Origin: Dyella nitratireducens
GTDB taxonomy: Bacteria > Pseudomonadota > Gammaproteobacteria > Xanthomonadales > Rhodanobacteraceae
Reading direction: 5' to 3'
Length of the DNA: 64,000 nucleotides
Assembly: GCF_014642835.1 (NCBI RefSeq)
Contig: NZ_BMJA01000005.1
Location: 1 to 64,000, forward strand
Shown: one piece after another, positions 1 through 7,572 of the stretch
How positions within the stretch are numbered: position 1 is the stretch's first letter
Layout of the letters: the number at the start of each line of letters is the position of its first letter
Position numbers and translations under genes: made by a program
Notes under the pieces: generated by a model
What the model was told of the DNA's origin: nothing
What the model saw: only the letters and a program-made list of their open reading frames with translations
Database searches by the model: none

Positions 1-376
1 GTCAAAGATCAATCACTTGCAACCTTCTCTTGAAGATCGCCCCGAAGCATTTCGTCCCGGGTGAGCCGCCCATTCTACATCCCTTAACGCTTCCGTCAAC
101 ACCCAAATTCGAAGTTGTTGTCGGAGTTTTTCGGGGAACCTTCGCGAAGGGCTTGTCTCGTCGAAGGGGGTGGAATCATAGCGCCGGTTTACAGTTCTGT
201 GAAGGGGCAAGAGCGCAATCTGCGCGAAAAATTCGCGCGGCAGGCGCAGCACCCGCAAAACCGAAACCTCATGTCGCCGCGGACGTGGCGAACCCAGGTG
301 ATTGAGCCCACCTGGCCAACCCCGCTATCGCGGATTCAAGCGGCCCCAAAGCCGCCAAAGCCGCCAAAGGCAGGGA
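1..376. other. Left-edge region without a recognisable gene
   Basis: I find no supportable gene here. The open frames on either strand are compositionally poor (Arg/Pro-rich) and lack a ribosome binding site. A 7-bp hairpin, GCGCGAA/TTCGCGC around an AAA loop, lies near 222-238. It may act as a terminator for something to the left or for the small minus-strand gene that ends at 377, but the T-run is weak. Confidence 0.4.
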
Positions 377-544
377 TTATTTCAAAGCGTCCAACAGACA
401 CACAGGCGCCTTTCCAGATACATCCGCTTGCGATTGGCCGGCCTCATGCGCAGGCACATAGCCGACGCGATAAGGAATCAACGCCTCGGGACGCATCTTT
501 TCCAGCGCGTCCCAATCATCTTCGAAAGGAATGAATTGCTGCAT
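377..544 (-). CDS. Small conserved-looking hypothetical protein, 55 aa
   Basis: A 55-residue reading frame starts at the ATG at 544 (MQQFIPFEDDWDALEKMRPE...) and stops with TAA at 377-379. It is rich in acidic and aromatic residues, and third codon positions are G/C-rich like the neighbouring genes, which argues that it is coding. The N-terminal block FIPFEDDWDALEK resembles small uncharacterised proteins I associate with Xanthomonadales, but that is from memory and unsearched. It lies about 100 bases downstream of rubredoxin on the same strand, so the two could share a transcript. There is no signal peptide, membrane segment or known motif; the single Cys is near the C-terminus. Function unknown. 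Confidence 0.6.
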   Translation of the reverse strand: MQQFIPFEDDWDALEKMRPEALIPYRVGYVPAHEAGQSQADVSGKAPVCLLDALK

Positions 545-647
545 GGCCGTGCCTCGGGGGTGGGGTTCCGCACGAGGACCATTGCAGCAGGGAAAAAAGC
601 AAGCGCGCTGGCGAAATCGGGCGATTTGCAGGCAGCGCGCGGCAAAA

Positions 648-842
648 TCAATCGATTTCGACCATCTCGAAGTCGCTCTTGGTCGCGCCGCAATCGGGGC
701 ACGTCCAGGTATCGGGCACGTCCTCCCAACGCGTGCCGGGTTCGATACCCTCTTCCGGCAGCCCTGCAGCCTCGTCGTAGATGAAGCCGCAGACTACGCA
801 CATCCATTTGCGCAAGGTGGTTTCGGTGGAAATTTGGTTCAT
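648..842 (-). CDS. Rubredoxin
   Basis: A small soluble electron-transfer protein that holds one iron on four cysteines. The 64-residue product has the two expected Cys-x-x-Cys-Gly knuckles, CVVCG near residues 15-19 and CPDCG near residues 48-52, and the family core [21 protein letters not shown] between them. I chose the ATG at 842 ([13 protein letters not shown]) because it gives the usual rubredoxin length; an upstream ATG at 911 would add 23 atypical residues. It is divergent from hemL, with a 210-base gap. Redox partners cannot be read from the sequence; rubredoxins commonly serve alkane hydroxylases or oxygen/peroxide detoxification. Confidence 0.93.
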   Translation of the reverse strand: MNQISTETTLRKWMCVVCGFIYDEAAGLPEEGIEPGTRWEDVPDTWTCPDCGATKSDFEMVEID

Positions 843-1052
843 GGAGACTCGCAAGATCAGAGTGAATAGCACATTCTCGCAACTCCTCCGGCGATGCGAA
901 AGCGGTCGCACAGGTCTTTACGGGGTGTTTCGGACATAGCGTCACACCTTGTCCTCGCGGCTGGCAGTCGACGGACATCGCCCGGAAAATAACGCACCCC
1001 GACCGCGATCCTGATGTCGCGGACCGACCCTCATCTGAATCGAGTCGTTGCC

Positions 1053-2336
1053 ATGACCAACCATGACCTATTCCAGCGCGCCCTGAAGCTCTTGCCCGGC
1101 GGCGTGAACTCCCCGGTACGCGCCTTCAAGTCCGTTGGCGGTGAACCCTTTTTCACCGCGCGCGCAGACGGTGCTTATTTATGGGACGTGGAAGGTAAGC
1201 GTTACATCGACTACGTCGGTTCGTGGGGACCGATGATCGTGGGTCATAACCATCCGAAGGTGCGCGAAGCAGTCGAACGCGCCGTGCGGGACGGCTTGTC
1301 ATTCGGCACGCCTTGCCCAGCCGAAGTCGTGATGGCGGAGACCCTTACGCGCCTAGTGCCATCGATGGACATGGTGCGCATGGTCAACTCCGGCACCGAG
1401 GCGACGATGTCGGCCATCCGCCTGGCACGTGGGGCTACGGGGCGCAACAAGATCGTGAAGTTCGAAGGCTGCTATCACGGGCATAGCGACAGCTTCCTGG
1501 TGAAAGCCGGCTCCGGTGCGTTGACGTTCGGCGTACCCACCTCGCCCGGCGTGCCAGCGGCGAATGCCGATCTCACCCTGACCCTGCCTTACAACGACCT
1601 GCAGGCGGCGCAAGCGTTATTTGCGGAACACGGCCGCGATATCGCCGGCCTGATCATTGAGCCAGTCGCCGGCAATATGAATTGCATTCCGCCGCAGCAA
1701 GGCTATCTGGAAGGTTTGCGCGAACTCTGCACGCACCATGGCGCGCTGCTAATCTTCGACGAAGTGATGACCGGCTTCCGCGTCGCGCTTGGCGGAGCAC
1801 AGGCACTCTATGGGATCGAGCCCGACCTCTCTACGTTCGGCAAGATTATCGGCGGCGGCATGCCAGTGGGCGCCTACGGCGGACGCCGAGATCTGATGGA
1901 ACAGATTGCACCAGCTGGCCCGATCTACCAAGCTGGCACCCTAAGTGGAAACCCGGTTGCGATGGCCGCCGGCCTGGCCATGCTGGAGCTGGTGCAAGAA
2001 CCGGGTTTCTACGACACGCTGGCTGCACGTACGCGCCTGCTGACCGACGGCTTGCAAGCGGTAGCCGATGGTGAAGGCGTTCCATTCAGTACCAACCGGG
2101 TGGGCGGCATGTTCGGACTGTTCTTCACGCACGAAAAAGTGAGCAGCTACGCACATGCCACCGCGGCCGACGCGGCGATGTTCAATCGCTTCTTCCAAGG
2201 CATGCTCGAGCATGGCGTGTTCCTCGCCCCCAGCGCCTTTGAAGCCGGCTTCCTTTCTTCCGCGCACAGCGATGAAGACATTGCCGCCACCTTGGATGCG
2301 GCGCGCATCGCCATGCGGCTGGCACGCGCAGGCTGA
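1053..2336 (+). CDS. hemL: Glutamate-1-semialdehyde 2,1-aminomutase
   Basis: Converts glutamate-1-semialdehyde to 5-aminolevulinate, the last step of the C5 route to tetrapyrroles, in the cytoplasm with PLP. The 427-residue product is full length for the family. It has the N-terminal [13 protein letters not shown] signature, the [14 protein letters not shown] phosphate-binding region, [10 protein letters not shown] and the PLP lysine in [14 protein letters not shown] (about residue 264). The start at 1053 ([10 protein letters not shown]) matches the family; an in-frame ATG at 1014 would add 13 unusual residues. The stop is 5 bases before the ion-channel ATG, so the two genes are probably cotranscribed. 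Confidence 0.96.
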   Translation: MTNHDLFQRALKLLPGGVNSPVRAFKSVGGEPFFTARADGAYLWDVEGKRYIDYVGSWGPMIVGHNHPKVREAVERAVRDGLSFGTPCPAEVVMAETLTRLVPSMDMVRMVNSGTEATMSAIRLARGATGRNKIVKFEGCYHGHSDSFLVKAGSGALTFGVPTSPGVPAANADLTLTLPYNDLQAAQALFAEHGRDIAGLIIEPVAGNMNCIPPQQGYLEGLRELCTHHGALLIFDEVMTGFRVALGGAQALYGIEPDLSTFGKIIGGGMPVGAYGGRRDLMEQIAPAGPIYQAGTLSGNPVAMAAGLAMLELVQEPGFYDTLAARTRLLTDGLQAVADGEGVPFSTNRVGGMFGLFFTHEKVSSYAHATAADAAMFNRFFQGMLEHGVFLAPSAFEAGFLSSAHSDEDIAATLDAARIAMRLARAG

Positions 2337-2341
2337 TCATC

Positions 2342-3202
2342 ATGCATGGACGCTCGCCGTTTGCCGATCAATTTGGCCCCGCCCTGCAAGGGGGATGGCG
2401 AGCCCGCTGGTTCCACATCATCTTTGGCCATGACGATGCGGCAGGGCGGCGCTTTGATGTACTACTGATCATCGCCATCCTGGGTAGCATCGCGGTGGCG
2501 ATATTCGATACCGTCGCGCAGGCCCATGTACGTTACGGCACGATCTTCTATGCGTTGGAGTGGGCCTTCACCCTGCTTTTCACGCTCGAATACGCGATGC
2601 GCATCATGGTGGTCGCCCGCCCGTGGCGCTACATGCGCAGCTTCTTCGGCATGGTCGACCTACTGGCCGTGCTGCCGACGTGGATCAGCTTGATCGCGGC
2701 AGGCAGCCAATATCTGCTAGTGGTGCGCGCACTGCGTATCCTACGTATCTTCCGGATCCTCAAGCTCACGCGCTACGTGGGCGAGGCAGACATGCTGTGG
2801 TACACGCTGTTGCGTGCACGCCGGAAGGTACTGGTGTTCTTCAGCGCCATTCTTACCCTGGTGCTGATCTTCGGCGCGCTGATGTATCTGATCGAAGGGC
2901 CGGAAGACGGCTTCACCTCGATCCCCACCTCCATGTATTGGGCGATCGTCACCATGACCACCGTCGGTTTTGGCGACATCACGCCAAAAACGGCCCTGGG
3001 TAAATTGCTGACGTCGCTAATTATCCTGATCGGCTACAGCATCATCGCCGTGCCCACGGGCATCTTTACCGCGGAGCTGGCTGCCAGCATGCGCGCACGC
3101 CGCAAACATGTGCCGTGCCCGCACTGCGGGCAGATCGATCATGAAGGCGATGCGTCCTATTGCCGGCTATGCGGCACACCGCTGGTTGAGAATGAGGATT
3201 GA
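2342..3202 (+). CDS. Voltage-gated potassium channel with C-terminal zinc ribbon
   Basis: A 286-residue inner-membrane channel of the six-helix Kv type. The S4 voltage sensor shows a basic residue every third position (RALRILRIFRILKLTR, about residues 119-135), and the pore loop carries the K+ filter TVGFGD (about residues 206-211). After S6 (GYSIIAVPTGIFTAEL) a cytoplasmic tail carries CPHC and CRLC separated by 11 residues, a likely rubredoxin-like zinc ribbon. It follows hemL by five bases, so it probably shares its promoter. K+ conduction follows from the filter. Gating by voltage is inferred from S4, and the ribbon's role (sensor or tetramerisation element) is unknown. Confidence 0.93.
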   Translation: MHGRSPFADQFGPALQGGWRARWFHIIFGHDDAAGRRFDVLLIIAILGSIAVAIFDTVAQAHVRYGTIFYALEWAFTLLFTLEYAMRIMVVARPWRYMRSFFGMVDLLAVLPTWISLIAAGSQYLLVVRALRILRIFRILKLTRYVGEADMLWYTLLRARRKVLVFFSAILTLVLIFGALMYLIEGPEDGFTSIPTSMYWAIVTMTTVGFGDITPKTALGKLLTSLIILIGYSIIAVPTGIFTAELAASMRARRKHVPCPHCGQIDHEGDASYCRLCGTPLVENED

Positions 3203-3260
3203 AGAACGGGGAATGGGAAAACGCACGCTACATTGCGACGCCAGGTCTCCCCACCTTGAT

Positions 3261-3680
3261 TCACCAGCTTCCCACATTAGGCATCGATGCCCATGGCTCT
3301 CGCGGCGGCAAATGTCCGTCCTGCAGTAGCTCGATCGAAATCAGATCCGGCGAACGCACAAACGCCATATGTCCGTCTCGCGGCGGACGACTGATAGTGT
3401 AGCCCATCGACTGTAGATGCTCGCATGCCGCATAGATGTCTTGGACCTGGAACGCAAGGTGGCCGAAGTTGCGAGCCGAACCGTAATCCTCTTCGGAACT
3501 CCAGTTATGGGTCAGCTCGACTTCCGATTCAGGACTTTCTGGCGCAGCGAGGTAAACCAGCGTGAATTTGCCTTGCGGCACATCCACGCGACGCACTTCT
3601 TTCAGCCCCAGCCCTTCGCAGTAGAAACGGAGCGAAGCATCCAGATTGCGTACGCGAACCATGCTGTGCAGATATTTCAT
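3261..3680 (-). CDS. gloA: Lactoylglutathione lyase (glyoxalase I)
   Basis: Isomerises the methylglyoxal-glutathione hemithioacetal to S-lactoylglutathione, the first step of methylglyoxal detoxification. The 139-residue protein is the single-domain bacterial size and aligns by eye with E. coli GloA: His5 in MKYLHSMVRV, Glu in EVELTHNW, His about 74 in FGHLAFQV and Glu about 120 in SIELLQDG form the metal site, and the family block LRFYCEGLGLKEVRR is present. It lies 33 bases downstream of argD on the same strand, so the two probably form an operon. It is convergent with the potassium channel gene. Confidence 0.92.
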   Translation of the reverse strand: MKYLHSMVRVRNLDASLRFYCEGLGLKEVRRVDVPQGKFTLVYLAAPESPESEVELTHNWSSEEDYGSARNFGHLAFQVQDIYAACEHLQSMGYTISRPPRDGHMAFVRSPDLISIELLQDGHLPPREPWASMPNVGSW

Positions 3681-3713
3681 CGTGATGCTTCCTGAGTCAT
3701 CGGATTGCCCAAA

Positions 3714-4952
3714 CTATTTCGCCACGACAGCACGCAGGGCGTTGTGCAGACGTGACAGGCCCTCGGACAACTCTTCATCGCTGATGTTCAGCGGTGGCAC
3801 GAAACGCAGCACGTCCGGGCCCGCCTGCAGCACCAACAGACCGTGCGACGCGGCCACATCGAGCACCTCGCCCGCTTTACCGCGATAGGCCTCGGTCAAC
3901 ACGGCCCCCAGCATCAGACCACGTCCACGCACTTCGGAAAACACGCCTAGCTCCGAGCCAATCGCACTCAACGCCTCCTGCAGCTTGGCGGATTGACGCC
4001 GCACATTCGCCAGCAATTCCGGCGACGACAGCTTGCGCAGCGCTGCGCGCGCGACAGCGGCAGCCATGGGATTGCCACCGAATGTGGTCCCGTGGGCACC
4101 AAACTGCATCACTTGCGCCACCTTCGATCCGGCAAGCATGGCGCCAATCGGGAAGCCGCAGCCCAAAGCCTTGGCGAGCGTCACGATATCCGGCGTCACA
4201 CCATCCTGCACGTGTGCAAACAGCGTACCGGTACGCCCCATGCCGCATTGGATTTCGTCCAGCACCAGCAGCGCATCGTGTGCATCGCACAGTTCACGGA
4301 CGCGCTTGATGAAACCAGGCGCTGCAGGCAGCACGCCGCCCTCGCCCTGCACCGGTTCGAGCATGACGGCAGCAACATCGCCAAGCGCAAAGGCTGCTTC
4401 GAGCGCAGCGATATCGTTGAACTCCAGATAGCGGAAACCACCCGGAAGCGGCTCATAACCTTCCTGGTATTTCGGCTGCGCGGTGGCCGTGACCGTGGCC
4501 AAGGTACGGCCATGGAATGAACCGCGGAACGTGATGATCACCCGCTGCTCCGGCGCCCGGCCCTGCGCCGCGGCCCACTTGCGCACCAGCTTGATCGCCG
4601 CTTCGTTCGCTTCAGCCCCGGAGTTGCAGAGAAACACGCGCTCGGCAAAACCCGATGCTTCCACCAACTCCTGCGCCAGGTGCAACGGCGGTTCGGTGTA
4701 GAACACGTTGCTGCTATGCCAGAGCTTGTGCGCCTGCGCCGTCAAGGCAGCCAGCAGATCGGGATCCTGATGTCCCAATGCATTCACCGCTATGCCGGCG
4801 CCGAAATCGATGTAGTCGCGCTGCTCGGTATCCCACACGCGTGCGCCCTGTCCTCGGTCGAGCACCAGCTCGCGCGGCTTATAGATGGGTAACCAGTAAC
4901 GCTTGCCAAGATCGACGAGGGACGACACCGAAGACTCCTGTGTTAAATACAT
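3714..4952 (-). CDS. argD: Acetylornithine / succinylornithine aminotransferase
   Basis: Class III PLP aminotransferase interconverting N-acetylglutamate-5-semialdehyde and N-acetylornithine in arginine biosynthesis; close relatives also act on succinylornithine in arginine catabolism. The 412-residue product has LCNSGAEANEAAIKLVR, FHGRTLATVTATAQPKY, LLVLDEIQCGMGRTG and the PLP lysine in VTLAKALGCGFPIGA, all typical of ArgD/AstC. The start at 4952 (MYLTQESSVSSL) is preferred over an ATG at 4985, which would add 11 odd residues. It is upstream of gloA in a likely operon. The choice between biosynthetic and catabolic role is not settled by sequence; the lack of ast neighbours favours argD. Confidence 0.9.
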   Translation of the reverse strand: MYLTQESSVSSLVDLGKRYWLPIYKPRELVLDRGQGARVWDTEQRDYIDFGAGIAVNALGHQDPDLLAALTAQAHKLWHSSNVFYTEPPLHLAQELVEASGFAERVFLCNSGAEANEAAIKLVRKWAAAQGRAPEQRVIITFRGSFHGRTLATVTATAQPKYQEGYEPLPGGFRYLEFNDIAALEAAFALGDVAAVMLEPVQGEGGVLPAAPGFIKRVRELCDAHDALLVLDEIQCGMGRTGTLFAHVQDGVTPDIVTLAKALGCGFPIGAMLAGSKVAQVMQFGAHGTTFGGNPMAAAVARAALRKLSSPELLANVRRQSAKLQEALSAIGSELGVFSEVRGRGLMLGAVLTEAYRGKAGEVLDVAASHGLLVLQAGPDVLRFVPPLNISDEELSEGLSRLHNALRAVVAK

Positions 4953-5291
4953 ACATGGTCCTTGGCCTGGCCATAGCCACGCCAATCGGACGGAAACGTT
5001 GCGAAATAGGGAAAAGCCATCCTAGCAGCAAGCATCCCTGGCCAACATACGCCGGCGTTGTCCAACGCGACGCGACCTGTATCAGAACCGTTACATCTGC
5101 TGAAAATCGCTTCGCAGCACCATCCATCACGATGCAAGCGTCAGACCGACTGTAACAGCCCTGCACACGCGGGCCACTGTCCGATTCTGCGAATTCGCTC
5201 GCCAAACCTTCATTTCTCAGGGCTTTTTGTTGCTGGCACGAGACTTGCCCTTAGTCCATCAAAGGGGGACTTAGAAAGGAGAGGCTCACTC
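4953..5291. other. Divergent intergenic region between argD and a sigma-54 gene
   Basis: This 339-base region has no gene. It must carry the argD promoter leftwards and contains a near-perfect sigma-54 promoter rightwards (5234-5248). Binding sites for the sigma-54 activator would be expected 80-200 bases upstream of that promoter, but I could not pick out a convincing repeated or palindromic enhancer site by eye. Confidence 0.6.
5234..5248 (+). promoter_or_regulatory. Sigma-54 (RpoN) -24/-12 promoter
   Basis: TGGCACG, four bases, then TTGC matches the RpoN consensus TGGCACG-N4-TTGC exactly over the conserved bases, with the GG and GC dinucleotides correctly spaced. The expected transcript start is about 5260, some 30 bases before the ATG at 5292, which has a good Shine-Dalgarno sequence. 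The next gene but one encodes a sigma-54 activator, which strengthens the call. Confidence 0.85.
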
Positions 5292-5672
5292 ATGGACACA
5301 TGCCAGCATTCACATCGCCACGTGGAAATCCGCGCGGCACTCGCCTATGCGGGATTGCTGGGCATGCTGCTTTCCTCACTGTGCTTCGCCGACGGCGCCC
5401 GCATCAAACAGTTGAGTCAGCTCTCGGCAGCCACCGCGAGCAATATAAATTGCACCGTAGCAACGTCAGCCCTCGACCAGAAATGGTCCGGCAACCGTGA
5501 CAACGATCCTGGCAAGTTGGGTTGGTGCAGCGACCCGGTCAACGCCAGTAACAACAGCAGCTTGTCGGGTCATGTGCTCGCCAATGCAAGCAGCAACGTC
5601 GGCCTGAACCAGACAGCGGGTACGGGAAATATGCAGAGCGATAGCCTCGCCATGGGTGTTTCTAACCCGTAA
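5292..5672 (+). CDS. Small secreted protein under sigma-54 control, possible surface-fibre/adhesin family
   Basis: A 126-residue product with a hydrophobic N-terminal stretch (ALAYAGLLGMLLSSLCFA, about residues 17-34) that reads as a Sec signal peptide, so the mature protein is probably periplasmic or surface-located. The mature part is Asn/Ser/Thr-rich with two Cys (NCTV and WCSD) that could form a disulfide, and ends with a motif NVGLNQTAGTGNMQSDSLAM. That motif recalls the N-x-G-x-N-x-x-A-G-x-G-N-x-Q units of sigma-54-dependent amyloid or adhesin-like proteins; the resemblance is from memory. The start at 5292 is fixed by AGGAGA nine bases upstream and by the sigma-54 promoter. An upstream in-frame ATG at 5058 would precede the promoter and is rejected. 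Confidence 0.75.
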   Translation: MDTCQHSHRHVEIRAALAYAGLLGMLLSSLCFADGARIKQLSQLSAATASNINCTVATSALDQKWSGNRDNDPGKLGWCSDPVNASNNSSLSGHVLANASSNVGLNQTAGTGNMQSDSLAMGVSNP

Positions 5673-5751
5673 TGGCGTAAAAGAATGCGCCGTCGCAAGA
5701 CGGCAATGAGGGCGGTAACCCGGCGACATGCCGCCGGGCACCATGTGGAAG

Positions 5752-5790
5752 CCCCCGGCTCGTCCCCTGCGAGCCGGGGGTCTTCCCTTG
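5752..5790 (+). terminator. Rho-independent terminator after the sigma-54-driven gene
   Basis: The stem CCCCCGGCTCG pairs with CGAGCCGGGGG around a 7-base loop and is followed by TCTTCCCTT. The perfect 11-bp GC-rich stem is about 80 bases past the stop codon of the secreted protein. Confidence 0.75.
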
Positions 5791-5939
5791 ATCGCGTCGA
5801 ACTGACGCTCGATGGATTACTGGCGTTGAATTCACACACCACCTTCGTGACGGTGCCGGGCATGAGCATGACACCGGACACACCGGCTTTCACCTCAACC
5901 TTCAAGGTGCGATATATGTTCCAGTGGTGACAAGCCACG

Positions 5940-5972
5940 CCCCTCTCACTGCGGAAGAGGGGCTCTTTTTGG
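5940..5972 (+). terminator. Second plus-strand terminator
   Basis: GCCCCTCT pairs with AGAGGGGC around a short loop and is followed immediately by TCTTTTT, the classic plus-strand form. It lies just past an open frame ending at 5930 and just before the end of the convergent activator gene. Confidence 0.75.
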
Positions 5973-5977
5973 CTGAC

Positions 5978-7321
5978 TCAGTGCAAGTCTTCCAGCACCA
6001 GCTGATGCTTCTTGCACAACCGGTAGATCGTCACGCGCGACACCTTCAAACGCCGTGCGCACTCGCTGATGTTGAAGCGTGTTTCGCGCAAACACGCCAT
6101 CACCGCATCGCGCTCAGCCGACGTGCGCATCAGGCCAAGGCTGGAGTGCCCCGGTCGCGGCGCGACCACCTCTTCCAGATCCAGATCTGCCACGCTGATC
6201 TGCGCACCCTCCGCCACCACTGCCGCCCGTTGCACGCGATTAAGCAGTTCGCGCACGTTGCCCGGCCAGGAGAAGTCACGCAGCGCCTTGCGTGCCAGCG
6301 CGCTGAAAGTGCGCGCATGGCAGTCGTGCTGCTTGCGGAAGCTGTCGAGGAATATCTGCGCCAGCTGCAACACATCGTCCGCACGCTCGCGCAACGCCGG
6401 CATACGCAGTCGCAACACATTGAGACGGTAATATAAATCTTCGCGGAAACGGCCTTGCGCCACTGCTTTTTCAAGATCCACGTGCGTGGCGGCGAGCACG
6501 CGCACATCCAGCTTGATCGATTGCGTGGAACCCACGCGCTCCAACGTGCCTTCCTGCAACAAACGCAACAGGCTGATCTGCGCATCCGGCGGCAGATCGC
6601 CGACTTCATCCAGAAATACCGTGCCGCCCGCTGCCGCCTCGAAATGACCGATGCGCCGCGCATTCGCACCCGTGAACGAACCACGCTCGTGCCCGAATAA
6701 TTCCGACTGCACGAGATTGGCGGGCAGCGCACCGCAATTGATGGCCGCAAAGGGACGATCACGACGCGGCGATAATTTATGCAGTGCGCGCGCAGCCACT
6801 TCCTTGCCCGTGCCAGTTTCACCGGTGATCAGCACCGGCAGATCTACCGGCGCGTATTTGCGCAGGCTCGCCACCACCGCCATCATCGCCGCACTGTTGC
6901 CGGTAATGCCGGGTACGTCCGCATGGGCAATCACTGGTGGCGGCGCATCGCCGGCCAGCTTGCCGAGCGTTTCGATCAACCGCTGCATATCGATCGGTGC
7001 GGTAAAGAAATCGATGCTGGCGCGCAACACGCGCTCCATTTCCGGTGTCTGCACCGAGGTTTCGGTGGAAAGCAATGCCAGCCATGGAATACGCGGATGA
7101 TCGGCCATCAATTTGGCCATGCTGCGCAAGCTGTCGGTATTCGACATGCGCACGTCCGCCATCGCAACGACCGTATCGCCTCGCCGGATGCCGATGCCGC
7201 CTCCCTGCGCACTCGCATCCGCAACGCGCGTATGCCAACCCGCCTGCGCCAAACGTGCTCTTTCGACGCTCGTTGGCTCCCCGAACCACACCAAACAGCG
7301 GATCGATGTATCGCTGATCAT
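5978..7321 (-). CDS. Sigma-54-dependent activator with VpsR-like N-terminal domain
   Basis: A 447-residue enhancer-binding protein. The N-terminal 120 residues resemble the degenerate receiver (VpsR-type) domain of biofilm/exopolysaccharide regulators. The AAA+ domain has Walker A GETGTGKE, the sigma-54 contact loop as GSFTGA (usually GAFTGA), Walker B GGTVFLDEVGDL and the LERVGS and YYRLNVLRLRMPALRER blocks. The C-terminal Fis-type helix-turn-helix is NISECARRLKVSRVTIYRLC. The start at 7321 (MISDTSIRCL) has GGAGG at the right distance. Its position facing a perfect sigma-54 promoter suggests it activates the small secreted gene; it may also control distant surface loci. The input signal is unknown. 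Confidence 0.9.
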   Translation of the reverse strand: MISDTSIRCLVWFGEPTSVERARLAQAGWHTRVADASAQGGGIGIRRGDTVVAMADVRMSNTDSLRSMAKLMADHPRIPWLALLSTETSVQTPEMERVLRASIDFFTAPIDMQRLIETLGKLAGDAPPPVIAHADVPGITGNSAAMMAVVASLRKYAPVDLPVLITGETGTGKEVAARALHKLSPRRDRPFAAINCGALPANLVQSELFGHERGSFTGANARRIGHFEAAAGGTVFLDEVGDLPPDAQISLLRLLQEGTLERVGSTQSIKLDVRVLAATHVDLEKAVAQGRFREDLYYRLNVLRLRMPALRERADDVLQLAQIFLDSFRKQHDCHARTFSALARKALRDFSWPGNVRELLNRVQRAAVVAEGAQISVADLDLEEVVAPRPGHSSLGLMRTSAERDAVMACLRETRFNISECARRLKVSRVTIYRLCKKHQLVLEDLH

Positions 7322-7572
7322 CGCAACGCCTCCCTCCAGGTGGCTGGCCCACAGCACCTGCTACGTCCCGCAGCAGGCCATCGCCCCCGCGCCCTGGCCA
7401 GCACGCGCCGAAAACTTCGACGCCGTTCACAGAATATACACCCGAATATCGCGGGTGATCACTCTTTAAGCAAACTAAATCCCCTTCCCATTACATCAAT
7501 TCCGGATGGCAGGGATGCCCATCTTAAGCGCCCAATGGCGGCGACCTGATGACAGCCAAGTTCTTAAACGCG

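Larger units (their letters stand above)
5673..5977. other. Intergenic region with two plus-strand terminators and a possible gene remnant
   Basis: The region between the small secreted gene and the convergent activator gene holds two hairpins oriented for plus-strand termination (about 5753-5783 and 5941-5970). Between them is an open frame ending at 5930 in FKVRYMFQW. No start codon with a ribosome binding site is visible after the first terminator, so I treat the frame as a possible remnant rather than a gene. Confidence 0.5.

Noticed and set aside
13-258. 81-codon minus-strand frame at the left edge
   Set aside because: Arg-rich, no ribosome binding site, no recognisable motif.
5685-5930. 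81-codon plus-strand frame between the secreted gene and the activator
   Set aside because: It spans a strong terminator hairpin and lacks a ribosome binding site; kept only as a possible remnant in its 3' half.
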